Source: Yersinia enterocolitica subsp. enterocolitica
Lineage (GTDB): Bacteria > Pseudomonadota > Gammaproteobacteria > Enterobacterales > Enterobacteriaceae
NCBI RefSeq assembly: GCF_901472495.1
Contig: NZ_LR590469.1
Span: forward strand, 4,278,001-4,342,000
Length of the DNA stretch: 64,000 bases
Reading direction: 5' to 3'
This document shows positions 9,068 through 17,167 of the stretch, one piece after another. The notes under the pieces were generated by a model, which ran no database searches, was not told the origin of the DNA, and saw nothing but the letters and a program-made list of their open reading frames with translations. Each line of letters starts with the position of its first letter. The stretch's first letter is position 1. A program made the translations under genes and the position numbers.

Positions 9068-9559
9068 TTATTTAGACCCCAGCTCGCGTAACTTTTTAAT
9101 CACATCCACATCAGGGTCGGAAGTGACTACCCGTAAATCTAAATGAACACCGCGTTCTGCTAATGCATAAAAAGCGTTAATGTCATTTTGATCAACTGAT
9201 ACCGCTTTGGTCAATTGTGTTTTCCCATGTTTAAAGGCCATGCCGCCAATATTAATAACATCAATTTTTATGCCCTGATCTATCAATCGTAAAACATCTG
9301 TTGGATTAGTAAATAAATAAAACACAGTGTCATTGATATAATTTGGGTTGTGATACACCGCTACCGCCTTTTCAATATTAACGACATTCACTTTTATTCC
9401 CGGTGGTGCTGCCTGTTTTAATAATGTTTTCCGAATTTCATCGTTATAAACGTCGTCACTACAAATAATAATACGTCCAGCTTTAGCTTCTTTGGCCCAA
9501 ACCGTGGTGACCTGACCATGAATCAGCCGGTCGTCAATTCTTGCCAGATTGATTTTCAT
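9068..9559 (-). CDS. sorB: PTS L-sorbose transporter subunit IIB
   Basis: This 163-residue cytosolic phosphotransfer protein is of the mannose-family IIB type. The active-site His is in RIDDRLIHGQVTTVW, with His near residue 14, the usual place. It accepts phosphate from IIA (sorF) and passes it to the incoming sugar. It overlaps sorF by four bases (ATGA type), showing translational coupling. Confidence 0.92.
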   Translation of the reverse strand: MKINLARIDDRLIHGQVTTVWAKEAKAGRIIICSDDVYNDEIRKTLLKQAAPPGIKVNVVNIEKAVAVYHNPNYINDTVFYLFTNPTDVLRLIDQGIKIDVINIGGMAFKHGKTQLTKAVSVDQNDINAFYALAERGVHLDLRVVTSDPDVDVIKKLRELGSK

Positions 9560-9978
9560 ATAAAGTCGGCCTCTTCTTCTTCGTTATTTTGTTGGTGACG
9601 GAATGACTGCACGCACTGTGTGCCAATGTCGAGTAAATAGTCTGTCAGCTCTTCAGCCGCCATCACTTGCTGGTTATCGGCAATTTCTAGTGCTAATGGT
9701 AGAGATAATCCACTGATAACCTGAATACGACTATTACTGAATGCCAGGCGCGCGGCGGCGTTATAAGGGCTGCCACCTTGCAAATCGACGGCAATTAGCC
9801 AGGAGTCATGTTGATTCTTTGCCATGACATCCTGCATTTTATTTACTAAATTTTCGGCATTTTCACCTCGGTTAAACAGCAGCGGGGTAATATTCTGTGT
9901 TTCGCCATATACCATATTGACGGAATTGAGCATTGAAACCGCTAAGTCACCGTGAGCACAAAAAATGACGTTAACCAT
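9556..9978 (-). CDS. sorF: PTS L-sorbose transporter subunit IIA
   Basis: This 140-residue mannose-family IIA protein has its phosphorylated His in VIFCAHGDLA, near residue 9. The block DLQGGSPYNAAARLA near 67-81 is also typical. Phosphate is received from HPr. The ATG at 9978 follows AGGAGG at close spacing; an upstream in-frame start at 10008 lacks such a site. It lies 98 bases downstream of sorC and overlaps sorB. Confidence 0.9.
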   Translation of the reverse strand: MVNVIFCAHGDLAVSMLNSVNMVYGETQNITPLLFNRGENAENLVNKMQDVMAKNQHDSWLIAVDLQGGSPYNAAARLAFSNSRIQVISGLSLPLALEIADNQQVMAAEELTDYLLDIGTQCVQSFRHQQNNEEEEADFI

Positions 9979-10076
9979 TATGCCTCCTGTTAGCCTGAAT
10001 TTGGACAATACTCAGCCACACACGCATATAATGTTGTGGTGAGCTATTTGGGGAAATGCTTCCCCATATTTATAAT

Positions 10077-11036
10077 TTATACTGTGAGTGCCAGGATCTC
10101 CTTGGCAGTTTCTTTGGTGGTTACCAAACTATTAATATATTTTCCTTTAATAGCGCCGATGATCCCGCTAATTTTTTCATGGGAGTGCGCAATCCCAATG
10201 GAATAACGCGCCTTTTTAATTTTGTCTAATTGAATGGTAATGGTTTTATTCGAAATATAAGTTTCTACCGGATTACCTTGTAAATCATAAAAACGTGAGC
10301 AGATATCACCGGCAACTTGTCGGTCATTAAAGTGATCAATTACATCGCTGCCATAAAAGGCACGCCAGGTAGAATTGCCAGAAATATTAGGTGAACCAAT
10401 ACCAAATATAGCGATATCCAGCCGCTGCCAATAATCTGCAATAGCCTGATAATGCTGAGACTGCACTATTCCATCGCGAATAACACTCTCTTCCAGAATC
10501 GCCGGAAAATCGATCAGCAATGACTCACCTTTTAATTTCATCGCGGCGCTGTAGACCAGCGTATTCACATGAAAGCGGCTTTCCAATTTACCTGAAGGGC
10601 CACCGACCATTGGGATACAAGTTAATTGGCGCGATACTGGCGAGGTATCCATTTGCTCAACCAGTGTGGCAATAGCACTGCCCCAGGAGAAGCCCAGAAT
10701 ATCGCCATTTTCAATAATTCGGTTTAGCAGTGCGCTACACTGTTTTGCCATCAAGATCAGTTGTTGTTCTGGTGATTGGTCTTGCTCGGACGAAACGACA
10801 ATTGCCTCGCGTAATTTAAAGCGCGATTTCAACTGCTGTTCCAATAACAAATTTTCGTTATAGTTGTAGTTGATTGAAATAGTGACAATGCCTTGTTCGC
10901 GCACTCTCTTAAGCATGCGGCTGATGCTGGTGCGATAGATTCCCAGCGCCTGCGCTATCTCAGCTTGCGTGAAATTTTGCTCGTAATACATTTGTGCAAT
11001 TTTCACCATCAGGCGTAGATCATCGCTCTTTTCCAT
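10077..11036 (-). CDS. sorC: SorC-family sugar-responsive transcriptional regulator of the sor operon
   Basis: This protein of about 319 residues has an N-terminal helix-turn-helix (MVKIAQMYYEQNFTQAEIAQALGIYRTSISRMLKRVREQGIVTI) and a long C-terminal sugar-phosphate-binding domain with the family's GSPNISGNSTWRAFY-like and IAHSHEKISGIIGAIKGKYI segments. In Klebsiella, SorC both activates and represses the sor operon. ATG 11036 has AGAGG five bases upstream; a GTG at 11051 is the alternative. An operator-like palindrome lies at 11046-11061, directly over the ribosome-binding region, suggesting autoregulation. It is the first gene of the operon. Confidence 0.88.
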   Translation of the reverse strand: MEKSDDLRLMVKIAQMYYEQNFTQAEIAQALGIYRTSISRMLKRVREQGIVTISINYNYNENLLLEQQLKSRFKLREAIVVSSEQDQSPEQQLILMAKQCSALLNRIIENGDILGFSWGSAIATLVEQMDTSPVSRQLTCIPMVGGPSGKLESRFHVNTLVYSAAMKLKGESLLIDFPAILEESVIRDGIVQSQHYQAIADYWQRLDIAIFGIGSPNISGNSTWRAFYGSDVIDHFNDRQVAGDICSRFYDLQGNPVETYISNKTITIQLDKIKKARYSIGIAHSHEKISGIIGAIKGKYINSLVTTKETAKEILALTV

Positions 11037-11045
11037 TTCAGCCTC

Positions 11046-11061
11046 TTGCACATTTGTGCAA
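11046..11061. promoter_or_regulatory. SorC operator candidate 1
   Basis: TTGCACATTTGTGCAA is a perfect 7+2+7 inverted repeat ending about ten bases before the sorC ATG. Two similar sites occur upstream, so it is probably the SorC recognition sequence. Confidence 0.65.
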
Positions 11062-11189
11062 ATGTCATTAAGTTATCTATGACCAGATATAATCACTTTC
11101 TATTTTTTAAGTCAAAAGCACAAAATAACGCCTCTCTCTGAAATTGCACAATAATTCCCTAATACAATCGATGAAATTAATTTCTGATA

Positions 11190-11205
11190 TCGCACAAGTG
11201 TGCAA
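11190..11205. promoter_or_regulatory. SorC operator candidate 2
   Basis: TCGCACAAGTGTGCAA matches the first palindrome at 13 of 16 positions. It lies about 155 bases upstream of the sorC start. Confidence 0.6.
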
Positions 11206-11280
11206 ATATCTTTAATTGTTTGATTTATATTAATTAAATAGAAAAGTGATTTTTGTGTTCGACTACTTTATTCCGGACAA

Positions 11281-11302
11281 ATTTTGGATTCTGATCACAT
11301 TT
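11281..11302. promoter_or_regulatory. Possible CRP site upstream of the sor operon
   Basis: The right half TGATCACATTT matches the CRP consensus perfectly. The left half is weak (TTGGA in place of TGTGA), and 15 of 22 positions agree overall. Catabolite control of a PTS operon is expected, but the site is only a candidate. Confidence 0.4.
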
Positions 11303-11326
11303 TTATTTTGCGTGATGTGGTCGGTT

Positions 11327-11342
11327 TTGCACATATGTGCAG
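11327..11342. promoter_or_regulatory. SorC operator candidate 3
   Basis: TTGCACATATGTGCAG matches the first palindrome at 14 of 16 positions. It lies next to the fumA terminator, the farthest upstream of the three sites. Confidence 0.6.
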
Positions 11343-11350
11343 AGCAGTGT

Positions 11351-11381
11351 AAAAAAAAGCCCTGATATTAATTATCAGGGC
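11351..11381 (-). terminator. fumA terminator
   Basis: On the minus strand GCCCTGATA pairs with TATCAGGGC and is followed by eight T. It lies 19 bases past the fumA stop. Confidence 0.9.
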
Positions 11382-11399
11382 CGGTTTCACTCAGTTTAT

Positions 11400-13043
11400 T
11401 TAACCGCAGCGGTTACATTTTGATGCTTGGATCTGTTGGAAGAAATCATTGCCTTTATCATCTACCAGAATAAAGGCTGGGAAATCTTCGACTTCAATTT
11501 TCCAGATGGCTTCCATACCCAGCTCAGGGTACTCCACACATTCCAAACTCTTGATACTGTTTTGCGCCAAGACGGCTGCGGGGCCGCCAATGCTGCCCAG
11601 ATAGAAGCCGCCGTGCTTGTGGCAAGCATCGGTGACTTGCTGGCTGCGGTTGCCTTTTGCCAACATGATCATGCTGCCGCCGTGGGATTGCAGCAGATCA
11701 ACATAGGAATCCATGCGCCCTGCGGTGGTGGGGCCAAGTGAACCAGAAGCATAACCTTCCGGGGTTTTCGCCGGCCCTGCGTAGTAGATCGGATGATCTT
11801 TAATGTATTGCGGTAAACCTTCGCCGTTATCCAGCCGCTCTTTTAATTTGGCATGAGCAATATCACGGCCAACAATAATAGTGCCGGTCAGCGACAGGCG
11901 GGTTGATACCGGATACTGTGACAGCTCTTTTAAGATATCGGCCATCGGGCGGTTAAGATCGATTTTAACCACTTTGCCTTCGGTGCTATGGCGCAGGTGC
12001 TCAGGGATATATTTTCCTGGGTTTTGCTCCAATTTCTCCAGCCAGATACCTTTGCGGTTAATTTTACCTTTGATATTCCGGTCAGCCGAGCAGGAAACCC
12101 CCATGCCAACTGGGCAGGAGGCTCCGTGACGCGGCAAACGCACCACCCGTACATCATGAGCAAAGTATTTACCGCCAAATTGCGCGCCCAGACCTAAATC
12201 CTGTGCTGCTTCCAGCAGTTCTTGCTCCAGTTGGATATCACGGAAAGCTTGCCCGTGCTCATTGCCTTCGGTTGGCAGACCATCGTAATACTTGGTGGAG
12301 GCCAGCTTAACAGTTTTGAGCGTGCTTTCTGCCGAGGTGCCGCCAATAACAAAGGCGATATGGTACGGCGGGCAGGCAGCTGTCCCCAAGGTACGCATTT
12401 TCTCAACCAGATAGTCTTTCAGCTTACCCGGAGAGAGCAGAGCCTTGGTTTCCTGATACAGATAGGTTTTGTTAGCTGAGCCGCCACCTTTGGTGACGAA
12501 TAAGAATTTATAATCTTCACCCTCAGTGCTGTACAGGTCGATTTGCGCTGGCAGGTTGGTGCCGGTATTCACTTCTTGGTACATATCCAGCGCCGCGTTT
12601 TGTGAGTAGCGCAGATTGTCTTCAATGAAAGTGTTATACACACCGCGTGATAGGGCTTCGGCATCATTCCCGCCGGTCCAGACGCGCTGGCCTTTTTTTC
12701 CCACGATAATAGCGGTGCCGGTATCCTGACAGGTCGGCAAAATCCCTTTGGCTGAGATTTCAGAATTGCGCAGGAATTGCAGGGCAACATACTTATCATT
12801 TTCGCTGGCTTCCGGGTCATCCAAAATGGCAGCAACTTGTTTTTGGTGAGCGGGGCGGAGCAGGAATGAGGCATCGTGGAAAGCATGTTGGGCGAGGAGG
12901 GTCAGGGCTTCAGGTTCGACTTTCAGCATGTCGTGACCTTCAAACTGTGCGACCGAAACATGATTATTACTGACAAGGTAATACTCAGTATCGTCTTCCT
13001 TTAACGGGAAGGGATCCTGATAGTGGAACGGTTTGTTTGACAT
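11400..13043 (-). CDS. fumA: Class I fumarate hydratase (fumarase A/B)
   Basis: This 547-residue [4Fe-4S] fumarase interconverts fumarate and malate in the TCA cycle. It is nearly collinear with E. coli FumA (548 residues), from MSNKPFHYQDPFPLKEDDTE to the C-terminal FFQQIQASKCNRCG. Cluster ligands are expected at the Cys in ILPTCQDTGTA (near 105), GASCPVGMGVSC (near 315-325) and SADRNIK. The gene is monocistronic with its own terminator. The shared length and sequence do not separate FumA from FumB; a role in aerobic or anaerobic growth is not decidable here. Confidence 0.93.
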   Translation of the reverse strand: MSNKPFHYQDPFPLKEDDTEYYLVSNNHVSVAQFEGHDMLKVEPEALTLLAQHAFHDASFLLRPAHQKQVAAILDDPEASENDKYVALQFLRNSEISAKGILPTCQDTGTAIIVGKKGQRVWTGGNDAEALSRGVYNTFIEDNLRYSQNAALDMYQEVNTGTNLPAQIDLYSTEGEDYKFLFVTKGGGSANKTYLYQETKALLSPGKLKDYLVEKMRTLGTAACPPYHIAFVIGGTSAESTLKTVKLASTKYYDGLPTEGNEHGQAFRDIQLEQELLEAAQDLGLGAQFGGKYFAHDVRVVRLPRHGASCPVGMGVSCSADRNIKGKINRKGIWLEKLEQNPGKYIPEHLRHSTEGKVVKIDLNRPMADILKELSQYPVSTRLSLTGTIIVGRDIAHAKLKERLDNGEGLPQYIKDHPIYYAGPAKTPEGYASGSLGPTTAGRMDSYVDLLQSHGGSMIMLAKGNRSQQVTDACHKHGGFYLGSIGGPAAVLAQNSIKSLECVEYPELGMEAIWKIEVEDFPAFILVDDKGNDFFQQIQASKCNRCG

Positions 13044-13482
13044 ATTTTTCTCACATTCAACATCAGTTAGCGAAAGCGTTCGATAACAGAAACAATCGAT
13101 AGAAGAACCAAGCCGATATTTTTTGTTTCCCCTTCGAACTTGAAGCTGCAGGGGGGTTAGCGGCGCTCCAATCTCTTTGGGGATATGACTTTAACAAGAA
13201 TTTTACTATAGATTGTCGGTGCGAGGCGATGGCTCCACCCTCTTTATAAAGGGTGGATCTCATTTTCCGCACTTATCGATGGTACAGGCAGGATGATGGT
13301 GGGACACTGACCGACCGCCAGTATATAACACTGCAATAACTGGGCTTTTTATCACTAAATTATGCATGCGGGATAAGCTATAACTTATTGGTAATACCCA
13401 TTGCAGTTGACACCAGCAGTGGTTGAGTTATCTCGCTAGAGAATATATCCATATTAATAAGATGGATTTTGTTATTGATATA
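13044..13482. other. Intergenic region upstream of fumA
   Basis: No convincing gene is seen. It must hold the fumA promoter. A nearly perfect palindrome, CCACCC-tctttataaa-GGGTGG, lies at 13235-13256 and is a candidate operator. The rest, up to the vapC remnant at 13483, is AT-rich and unassigned. Confidence 0.5.
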
Positions 13483-13626
13483 TTAACTTTGTCTTTCTTT
13501 AGTCCAGTCTTCTATTGAGAGGGTTGGAACCATTGAAAACGTTTTATCGTTTTTCACTAAAATGGCACTAAGGCTGATTGCATGAGCAGCAATCAATTGA
13601 TCCAACGCCCCCATGACATGTCCTTT
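13483..13626 (-). pseudogene. vapC: VapC (PIN-domain) toxin, C-terminal remnant
   Basis: One minus-strand frame reads MGALDQLIAAHAISLSAILV followed by KNDKTFSMVPTLSIEDW and a stop at 13483. This is the C-terminal pattern of VapC ribonucleases: GxxDxLIAAHA carries a conserved acidic residue, and the VTNNxxxFxxVPGLxxExW-like tail follows. About the first 90-100 residues, with the other PIN acidic residues, are absent. The remnant overlaps the end of the vapB-like gene in another frame, so a deletion appears to have joined the antitoxin gene to the toxin's tail. It cannot encode an active toxin. Confidence 0.7.
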
Positions 13627-13783
13627 CTTTTCCATTTTCATCACGGCGAATGTAGACTTTATCGGTATCGGTATCGGTATCGGTATCGGTATCGGTATCG
13701 GTATCGAATTCGAACTCGAATTCGACAGGTGATCTAACTGATTGATTTATAGGGTTTTTAAATAACTTCGCGACTCTATCCAT
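13568..13783 (-). CDS. vapB: VapB-like antitoxin with expanded acidic repeat, fused out of frame to vapC tail
   Basis: The 71-residue product starts MDRVAKLFKNPINQSVRSPV and continues EFEFEF, then seven Asp-Thr pairs, then DKVYIRRDENGKE. Without the repeat this reads as a VapB/AbrB-type antitoxin N-terminus (typically AKLFKNGRxQAVRLPxEFxFxxDEVYIRR). AAGGGG lies seven bases before the ATG, so it may still be translated. After DENGKE the frame enters vapC sequence in the wrong register (CHGGVGSIDCCSCNQP), so the toxin-binding tail is lost. The gene is thus a broken antitoxin next to a broken toxin. Whether it still binds DNA is unknown. Confidence 0.65.
   Translation of the reverse strand: MDRVAKLFKNPINQSVRSPVEFEFEFDTDTDTDTDTDTDTDKVYIRRDENGKERTCHGGVGSIDCCSCNQP
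13660..13725. repeat. Hexanucleotide tandem repeat inside vapB
   Basis: Seven exact TATCGG units run from 13660 to 13701, followed by TATCGA, ATTCGA, ACTCGA and ATTCGA. On the coding (minus) strand they specify Glu-Phe and Asp-Thr dipeptides. Copy-number change would alter length without shifting the frame. Confidence 0.95.
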
Positions 13784-13811
13784 TATTTATCCCCTTAGCT
13801 TTTGGCCTATG

Positions 13812-13845
13812 CCTTGGCATTGTCAAATTTTGACTTATGCCAAGG
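13812..13845. promoter_or_regulatory. 34-bp imperfect palindrome
   Basis: CCTTGGCAT-TGTCAAA faces TTTTGACTT-ATGCCAAGG. It lies between the divergent vapB-like gene and the sugar ABC operon, about 30 bases upstream of the vapB start. It may be an operator, for example for VapBC-type autoregulation, or a transcription-stop hairpin. Neither is shown. Confidence 0.5.
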
Positions 13846-13959
13846 TGTGATTTTTCCACCTCTATTCTTATGCTTCCACTCCCCAATCGACTAATTTGTG
13901 ACCGGCTTCTACTTTCCTTGCTCTCATGTTGGACAAGCCGTGGGGCGTTTGTATTATTA

Positions 13960-13997
13960 CATTGAATATAAATTTAATGGTGAATATATATTCAATG
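13960..13997. promoter_or_regulatory. Candidate operator upstream of the sugar-binding protein gene
   Basis: CATTGAATATA (13960-13970) and TATATTCAATG (13987-13997) form a perfect 11-bp inverted repeat with a 16-base spacer. It ends 12 bases before the ATG at 14010 and touches the ribosome-binding site, a good place for repression by the SorC-family regulator of the cluster. Confidence 0.5.
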
Positions 13998-14009
13998 CGG
14001 AGCAAAATA

Positions 14010-14951
14010 ATGAAAAATACCCTACTGAAATCCTGTCTTACCGCAGCATTGATCTCAATGGCGGGGGTTGCTGGTGCTGCCAGTAACGGCCTGATCGCCA
14101 TTATCACCCCATCCCACGATAACCCGTTTTTCAAGGCGGAAGCCGAAGGTGCCAAAGCTAAAGCGGCGGAGCTGGGATACACCGTATTGGTGGCGTCTCA
14201 TGATGATGATGTAAACAAACAGAACCAACTATTGGAAACCGCTATCGCCCGTAAAGCCAAAGCGATCATTCTGGATAATGCCGGATCGGATGCCACTATC
14301 GGGCCGTTGAAAAAAGCCAAAGCCGCAGGTATTCCCACCTTCCTGATTGACCGCGAAATCAATGAAACCGGCATTGCAGTTTCACAAATCGTGTCCAACA
14401 ACTATCAGGGGGCACAGCTCGGTGCTGAGAAATTTGTCGTCCTGATGGGGGGCAAAGGCAAGTATGTTGAATTACTGGGCCGTGAATCAGATACCAACGC
14501 ACACGTGCGTTCACAGGGTTATCACGACGTGATCGACGAACATAGCGACATGAAGATGGTCGCTCAACAGACTGCAAACTGGAGCCAGACTGAAGCCTTC
14601 AACCGTATGGAGTCCATTTTGCAGGCTAACCCAGATATTACTGGGGTGATTTCGGGTAACGACACTATGGCGTTAGGCGCTGAAGCCGCATTAAAAGCAG
14701 CAGGGCGCAATGATGTGATTGTGGTCGGATTTGACGGTAGCGACTATGTCCGCGACTCCATCATCAATAAAGGCAATATCAAAGCCACCGTACTTCAGCC
14801 AGGTTGGGCACAAGCCCAGATGGCGGTGGTTCAAGCTGATAAATATCTGAAAACCGGTGCCACCGGGCAAGAAGAAAAACAGTTGATGGACTGCGTATTG
14901 ATTGATGAAAACAATGCCAAAAACCTGAATGTCTTTGCGCTGAAAGAGTAA
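14010..14951 (+). CDS. Periplasmic sugar-binding protein of a ribose-type ABC transporter
   Basis: This 313-residue protein has a Sec signal peptide (MKNTLLKSCLTAALISMAGVAGA, cleaved near residue 23-24) and a type I periplasmic-binding fold like RbsB: GLIAIITPSHDNPFFKAEAEG, then DNAGSDATIGPLKKAKAAGIP, then GVISGNDTMALGAEAAL. ATG 14010 has GGAG seven bases upstream; a longer reading from 13926 lacks signal-peptide logic. It is the first gene of a co-directional sugar uptake and catabolism cluster. A 7-bp stem hairpin follows the gene at 14995-15014, which could stabilise its mRNA. The substrate is inferred from the enzymes downstream as a pentose or branched pentose. Confidence 0.88.
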   Translation: MKNTLLKSCLTAALISMAGVAGAASNGLIAIITPSHDNPFFKAEAEGAKAKAAELGYTVLVASHDDDVNKQNQLLETAIARKAKAIILDNAGSDATIGPLKKAKAAGIPTFLIDREINETGIAVSQIVSNNYQGAQLGAEKFVVLMGGKGKYVELLGRESDTNAHVRSQGYHDVIDEHSDMKMVAQQTANWSQTEAFNRMESILQANPDITGVISGNDTMALGAEAALKAAGRNDVIVVGFDGSDYVRDSIINKGNIKATVLQPGWAQAQMAVVQADKYLKTGATGQEEKQLMDCVLIDENNAKNLNVFALKE

Positions 14952-14994
14952 CTCCTTAAGCAAGGTTTGCTAACACGCGCATTTAAAAGGCAAT

Positions 14995-15014
14995 GAGGGG
15001 CGTACCAGCCCCTC
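14995..15014 (+). promoter_or_regulatory. Stem-loop after the binding-protein gene
   Basis: GAGGGGC pairs with GCCCCTC around a six-base loop, with no T run. Such hairpins after binding-protein genes often give higher expression of the first gene than the downstream ones. Confidence 0.5.
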
Positions 15015-15029
15015 CTGACAGGAGGCAGT

Positions 15030-15644
15030 ATGTGGTTCAGTGTCCTATCGAAAGCCGGCGGCTTGTTGGTTATCAGCACCGTATTAGTGGCTTGTACCGT
15101 GGTGGATTTGGATGAAAACGGCAAACCGATTCTACCGGTCGATCCGAATGCGGTGGTCAGCGACTATAACCAATCACCGGACAAAGTCGCCTCCACCATT
15201 TGGGTGAGCAAAGTCATGCCATTTGCCAACAGCAACGCTCTCAGTTGGCAGCAAGTGAAACAACAGAATCAACCAGCAACAGGGAAAAATAGCCAAAGTC
15301 ATTTTGTTCGCTTCAACGGCAAAGTGGTGGAGGTAGAAACAGAAGGGCGGGAAGGGGCAATAAGAGTGGCAGTCGAGGGCGATGAGCAAGTGCTGCAATT
15401 GGGGCCTATCGTCAAAGGCAATGCTATTCGTGATGCATCAACCTTTATCCGCTTCGAAGATTTTAAAAATCAGGTGCAATATGCCCAGCTTTCCAAGGCG
15501 TTGAGTAAAAGAGCTTTACAGGATGTGGCCAAACCTGATGCCAGTTGGGTCGGCCAGCAAGTTGAAGTATTGGCTGCGGTGACAGTGGCTCCCACCGGCT
15601 TGAGTAATGCGGTACCGCTCAGTCTGAGTAAGGAGAGCCACTAA
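15030..15644 (+). CDS. DUF2291-family lipoprotein of the sugar uptake operon
   Basis: This 204-residue protein has a lipoprotein signal with lipobox LVAC (Cys near residue 22), so it is probably anchored to a membrane facing the periplasm. DUF2291 proteins are recurrent members of sugar ABC operons, but their role is unknown. AGGAGG precedes the ATG at 15030 at four-base spacing. The stop overlaps the ABC ATPase start (TAATG), so the two are translationally coupled. It may assist the binding protein or transporter assembly, which is inference. Confidence 0.75.
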   Translation: MWFSVLSKAGGLLVISTVLVACTVVDLDENGKPILPVDPNAVVSDYNQSPDKVASTIWVSKVMPFANSNALSWQQVKQQNQPATGKNSQSHFVRFNGKVVEVETEGREGAIRVAVEGDEQVLQLGPIVKGNAIRDASTFIRFEDFKNQVQYAQLSKALSKRALQDVAKPDASWVGQQVEVLAAVTVAPTGLSNAVPLSLSKESH

Positions 15645-17167
15645 TGAACCATCGACCTGACATCGTCATGCGTGCTGAGGACATTTCGATGCGTTTTCCT
15701 GGCACATTGGCGTTAGATGCCGTCAGTTACCATGTATATCGCGGCAAGGTGAATGTGATTATTGGTGAGAATGGTGCGGGAAAATCCACTCTGATGAAGA
15801 TTCTGGCGGGGGTGCAGCAACAAACTTCCGGCCAGATTTACCTCAACGAGCAGCCGGTAACCATTGCCAATACCCGTGAAGCGGCAGCATTGGGTATCGG
15901 CATGGTGCATCAAGAACTGAATTTGTCAGAAAATCTTAATGTTGCGGAAAACATCTTTCTGGGACGCGAGATTCAGCAAGGTTTGAAGCCGATCAATCAG
16001 GCGGCGCAGGAATTGATCGCTGAACAACTGATGGCACGTCTTGATCAGGCTATTTCACCCAAAGAAATGGTGTCGAACCTGAAAGTCGGTCAGCAGCAAC
16101 TGATTGAAATTGCTAAGGCTCTGGCTGAGCAGGCAGATATTTTGATTTTGGATGAGCCAACTTCGGCGCTGAGCAAAACTGAAGTCGATATTTTGTTCCG
16201 GGTGATTCGTGAACTGACGCGCCAAGGCGTTTCTATCGTCTACATTTCGCATCGGTTGGAAGAGCTGATGGCCATCGGCGACTATATCACTATCCTGCGC
16301 GATGGCCGTTTTCAGGCGGAAGCCGCCGTCAAAGATATTGATGTACCGTGGATTGTGCGTGAAATGCTGGGTAGTGATCCGGTTTCCAGCTTCCTTCATC
16401 CCGACCGGACTTTCGGTGCACCAATGATGGAAGTCGATAACGTCACTTTAATCAATGAATCCGGTAATACCGTGGTGAATCAAGTCTCGCTGCAAGTGCG
16501 TGCTGGTGAAATCGTGGGTATTTATGGATTGATGGGGGCTGGGCGCACCGAACTGTTCGAATGCCTGCTGGGCACGCAACAGAGCTATCTCGGCACTATT
16601 CGGCTCAATGGCACCGCCATCAGTGCCAAAACCTCAACCGCAGAGCGCATCCGCCTTGGCATGAGTTTAGTGCCGGAAGATCGCAAAAAAACCGGTATTT
16701 TCCCGGTGTCATCGGTGGCTAATAACCTGACCATTTCCAGCTTATGGCGTCGGTTGAAACACCGCTTTGCCATCTGGCAGGAGAGTGAATCACAGGTGGT
16801 TGCCTCGGTGATTGGCGACCTGTCTATCAAAGTCTCTTCACCTGAAGTGGAAATTCAGGCGCTCAGTGGCGGCAATCAGCAAAAAGTCGTCATTGGCCGC
16901 TCATTACTCACCCGTCCGAACATTTTGCTGCTGGATGAACCGACACGGGGCATTGATGTCGGTGCGAAATCGGATGTGTTTGAAATGATGGTGAAACTCT
17001 CTGAGCAGGGGATCGGCATCCTGTTTTCCACCTCAGATCTGAAAGAAATTATGGCGGTATCAGACCGCATTCTGGTGATGTCGAACGGCAAGCTGACCGC
17101 GAATGTTTCCCGTCAGTCAGCCAATGAATCGGCATTGGTTACGGCAAGCGCACAAGGGTTTGAATGA
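15644..17167 (+). CDS. Sugar ABC transporter ATP-binding protein (RbsA type)
   Basis: The protein has 507 residues and two fused ATPase domains, as in RbsA/MglA. Domain 1 shows Walker A GENGAGKST near 41-49, a degenerate signature segment and Walker B ILILDEPTSAL near 163-173. Domain 2 has a divergent P-loop (GLMGAGRTE) and a good LSGGNQQK signature followed by LLLDEPTRGIDVG. It energises import by the adjacent permease on the inner face of the membrane. It overlaps the permease start by four bases. Confidence 0.93.
   Translation: MNHRPDIVMRAEDISMRFPGTLALDAVSYHVYRGKVNVIIGENGAGKSTLMKILAGVQQQTSGQIYLNEQPVTIANTREAAALGIGMVHQELNLSENLNVAENIFLGREIQQGLKPINQAAQELIAEQLMARLDQAISPKEMVSNLKVGQQQLIEIAKALAEQADILILDEPTSALSKTEVDILFRVIRELTRQGVSIVYISHRLEELMAIGDYITILRDGRFQAEAAVKDIDVPWIVREMLGSDPVSSFLHPDRTFGAPMMEVDNVTLINESGNTVVNQVSLQVRAGEIVGIYGLMGAGRTELFECLLGTQQSYLGTIRLNGTAISAKTSTAERIRLGMSLVPEDRKKTGIFPVSSVANNLTISSLWRRLKHRFAIWQESESQVVASVIGDLSIKVSSPEVEIQALSGGNQQKVVIGRSLLTRPNILLLDEPTRGIDVGAKSDVFEMMVKLSEQGIGILFSTSDLKEIMAVSDRILVMSNGKLTANVSRQSANESALVTASAQGFE

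Noticed and set aside
13660..13725. TATCGG array as a replication or protein-binding iteron
   Set aside because: It lies within a coding frame with a ribosome-binding site and encodes a regular dipeptide at a VapB-like position.
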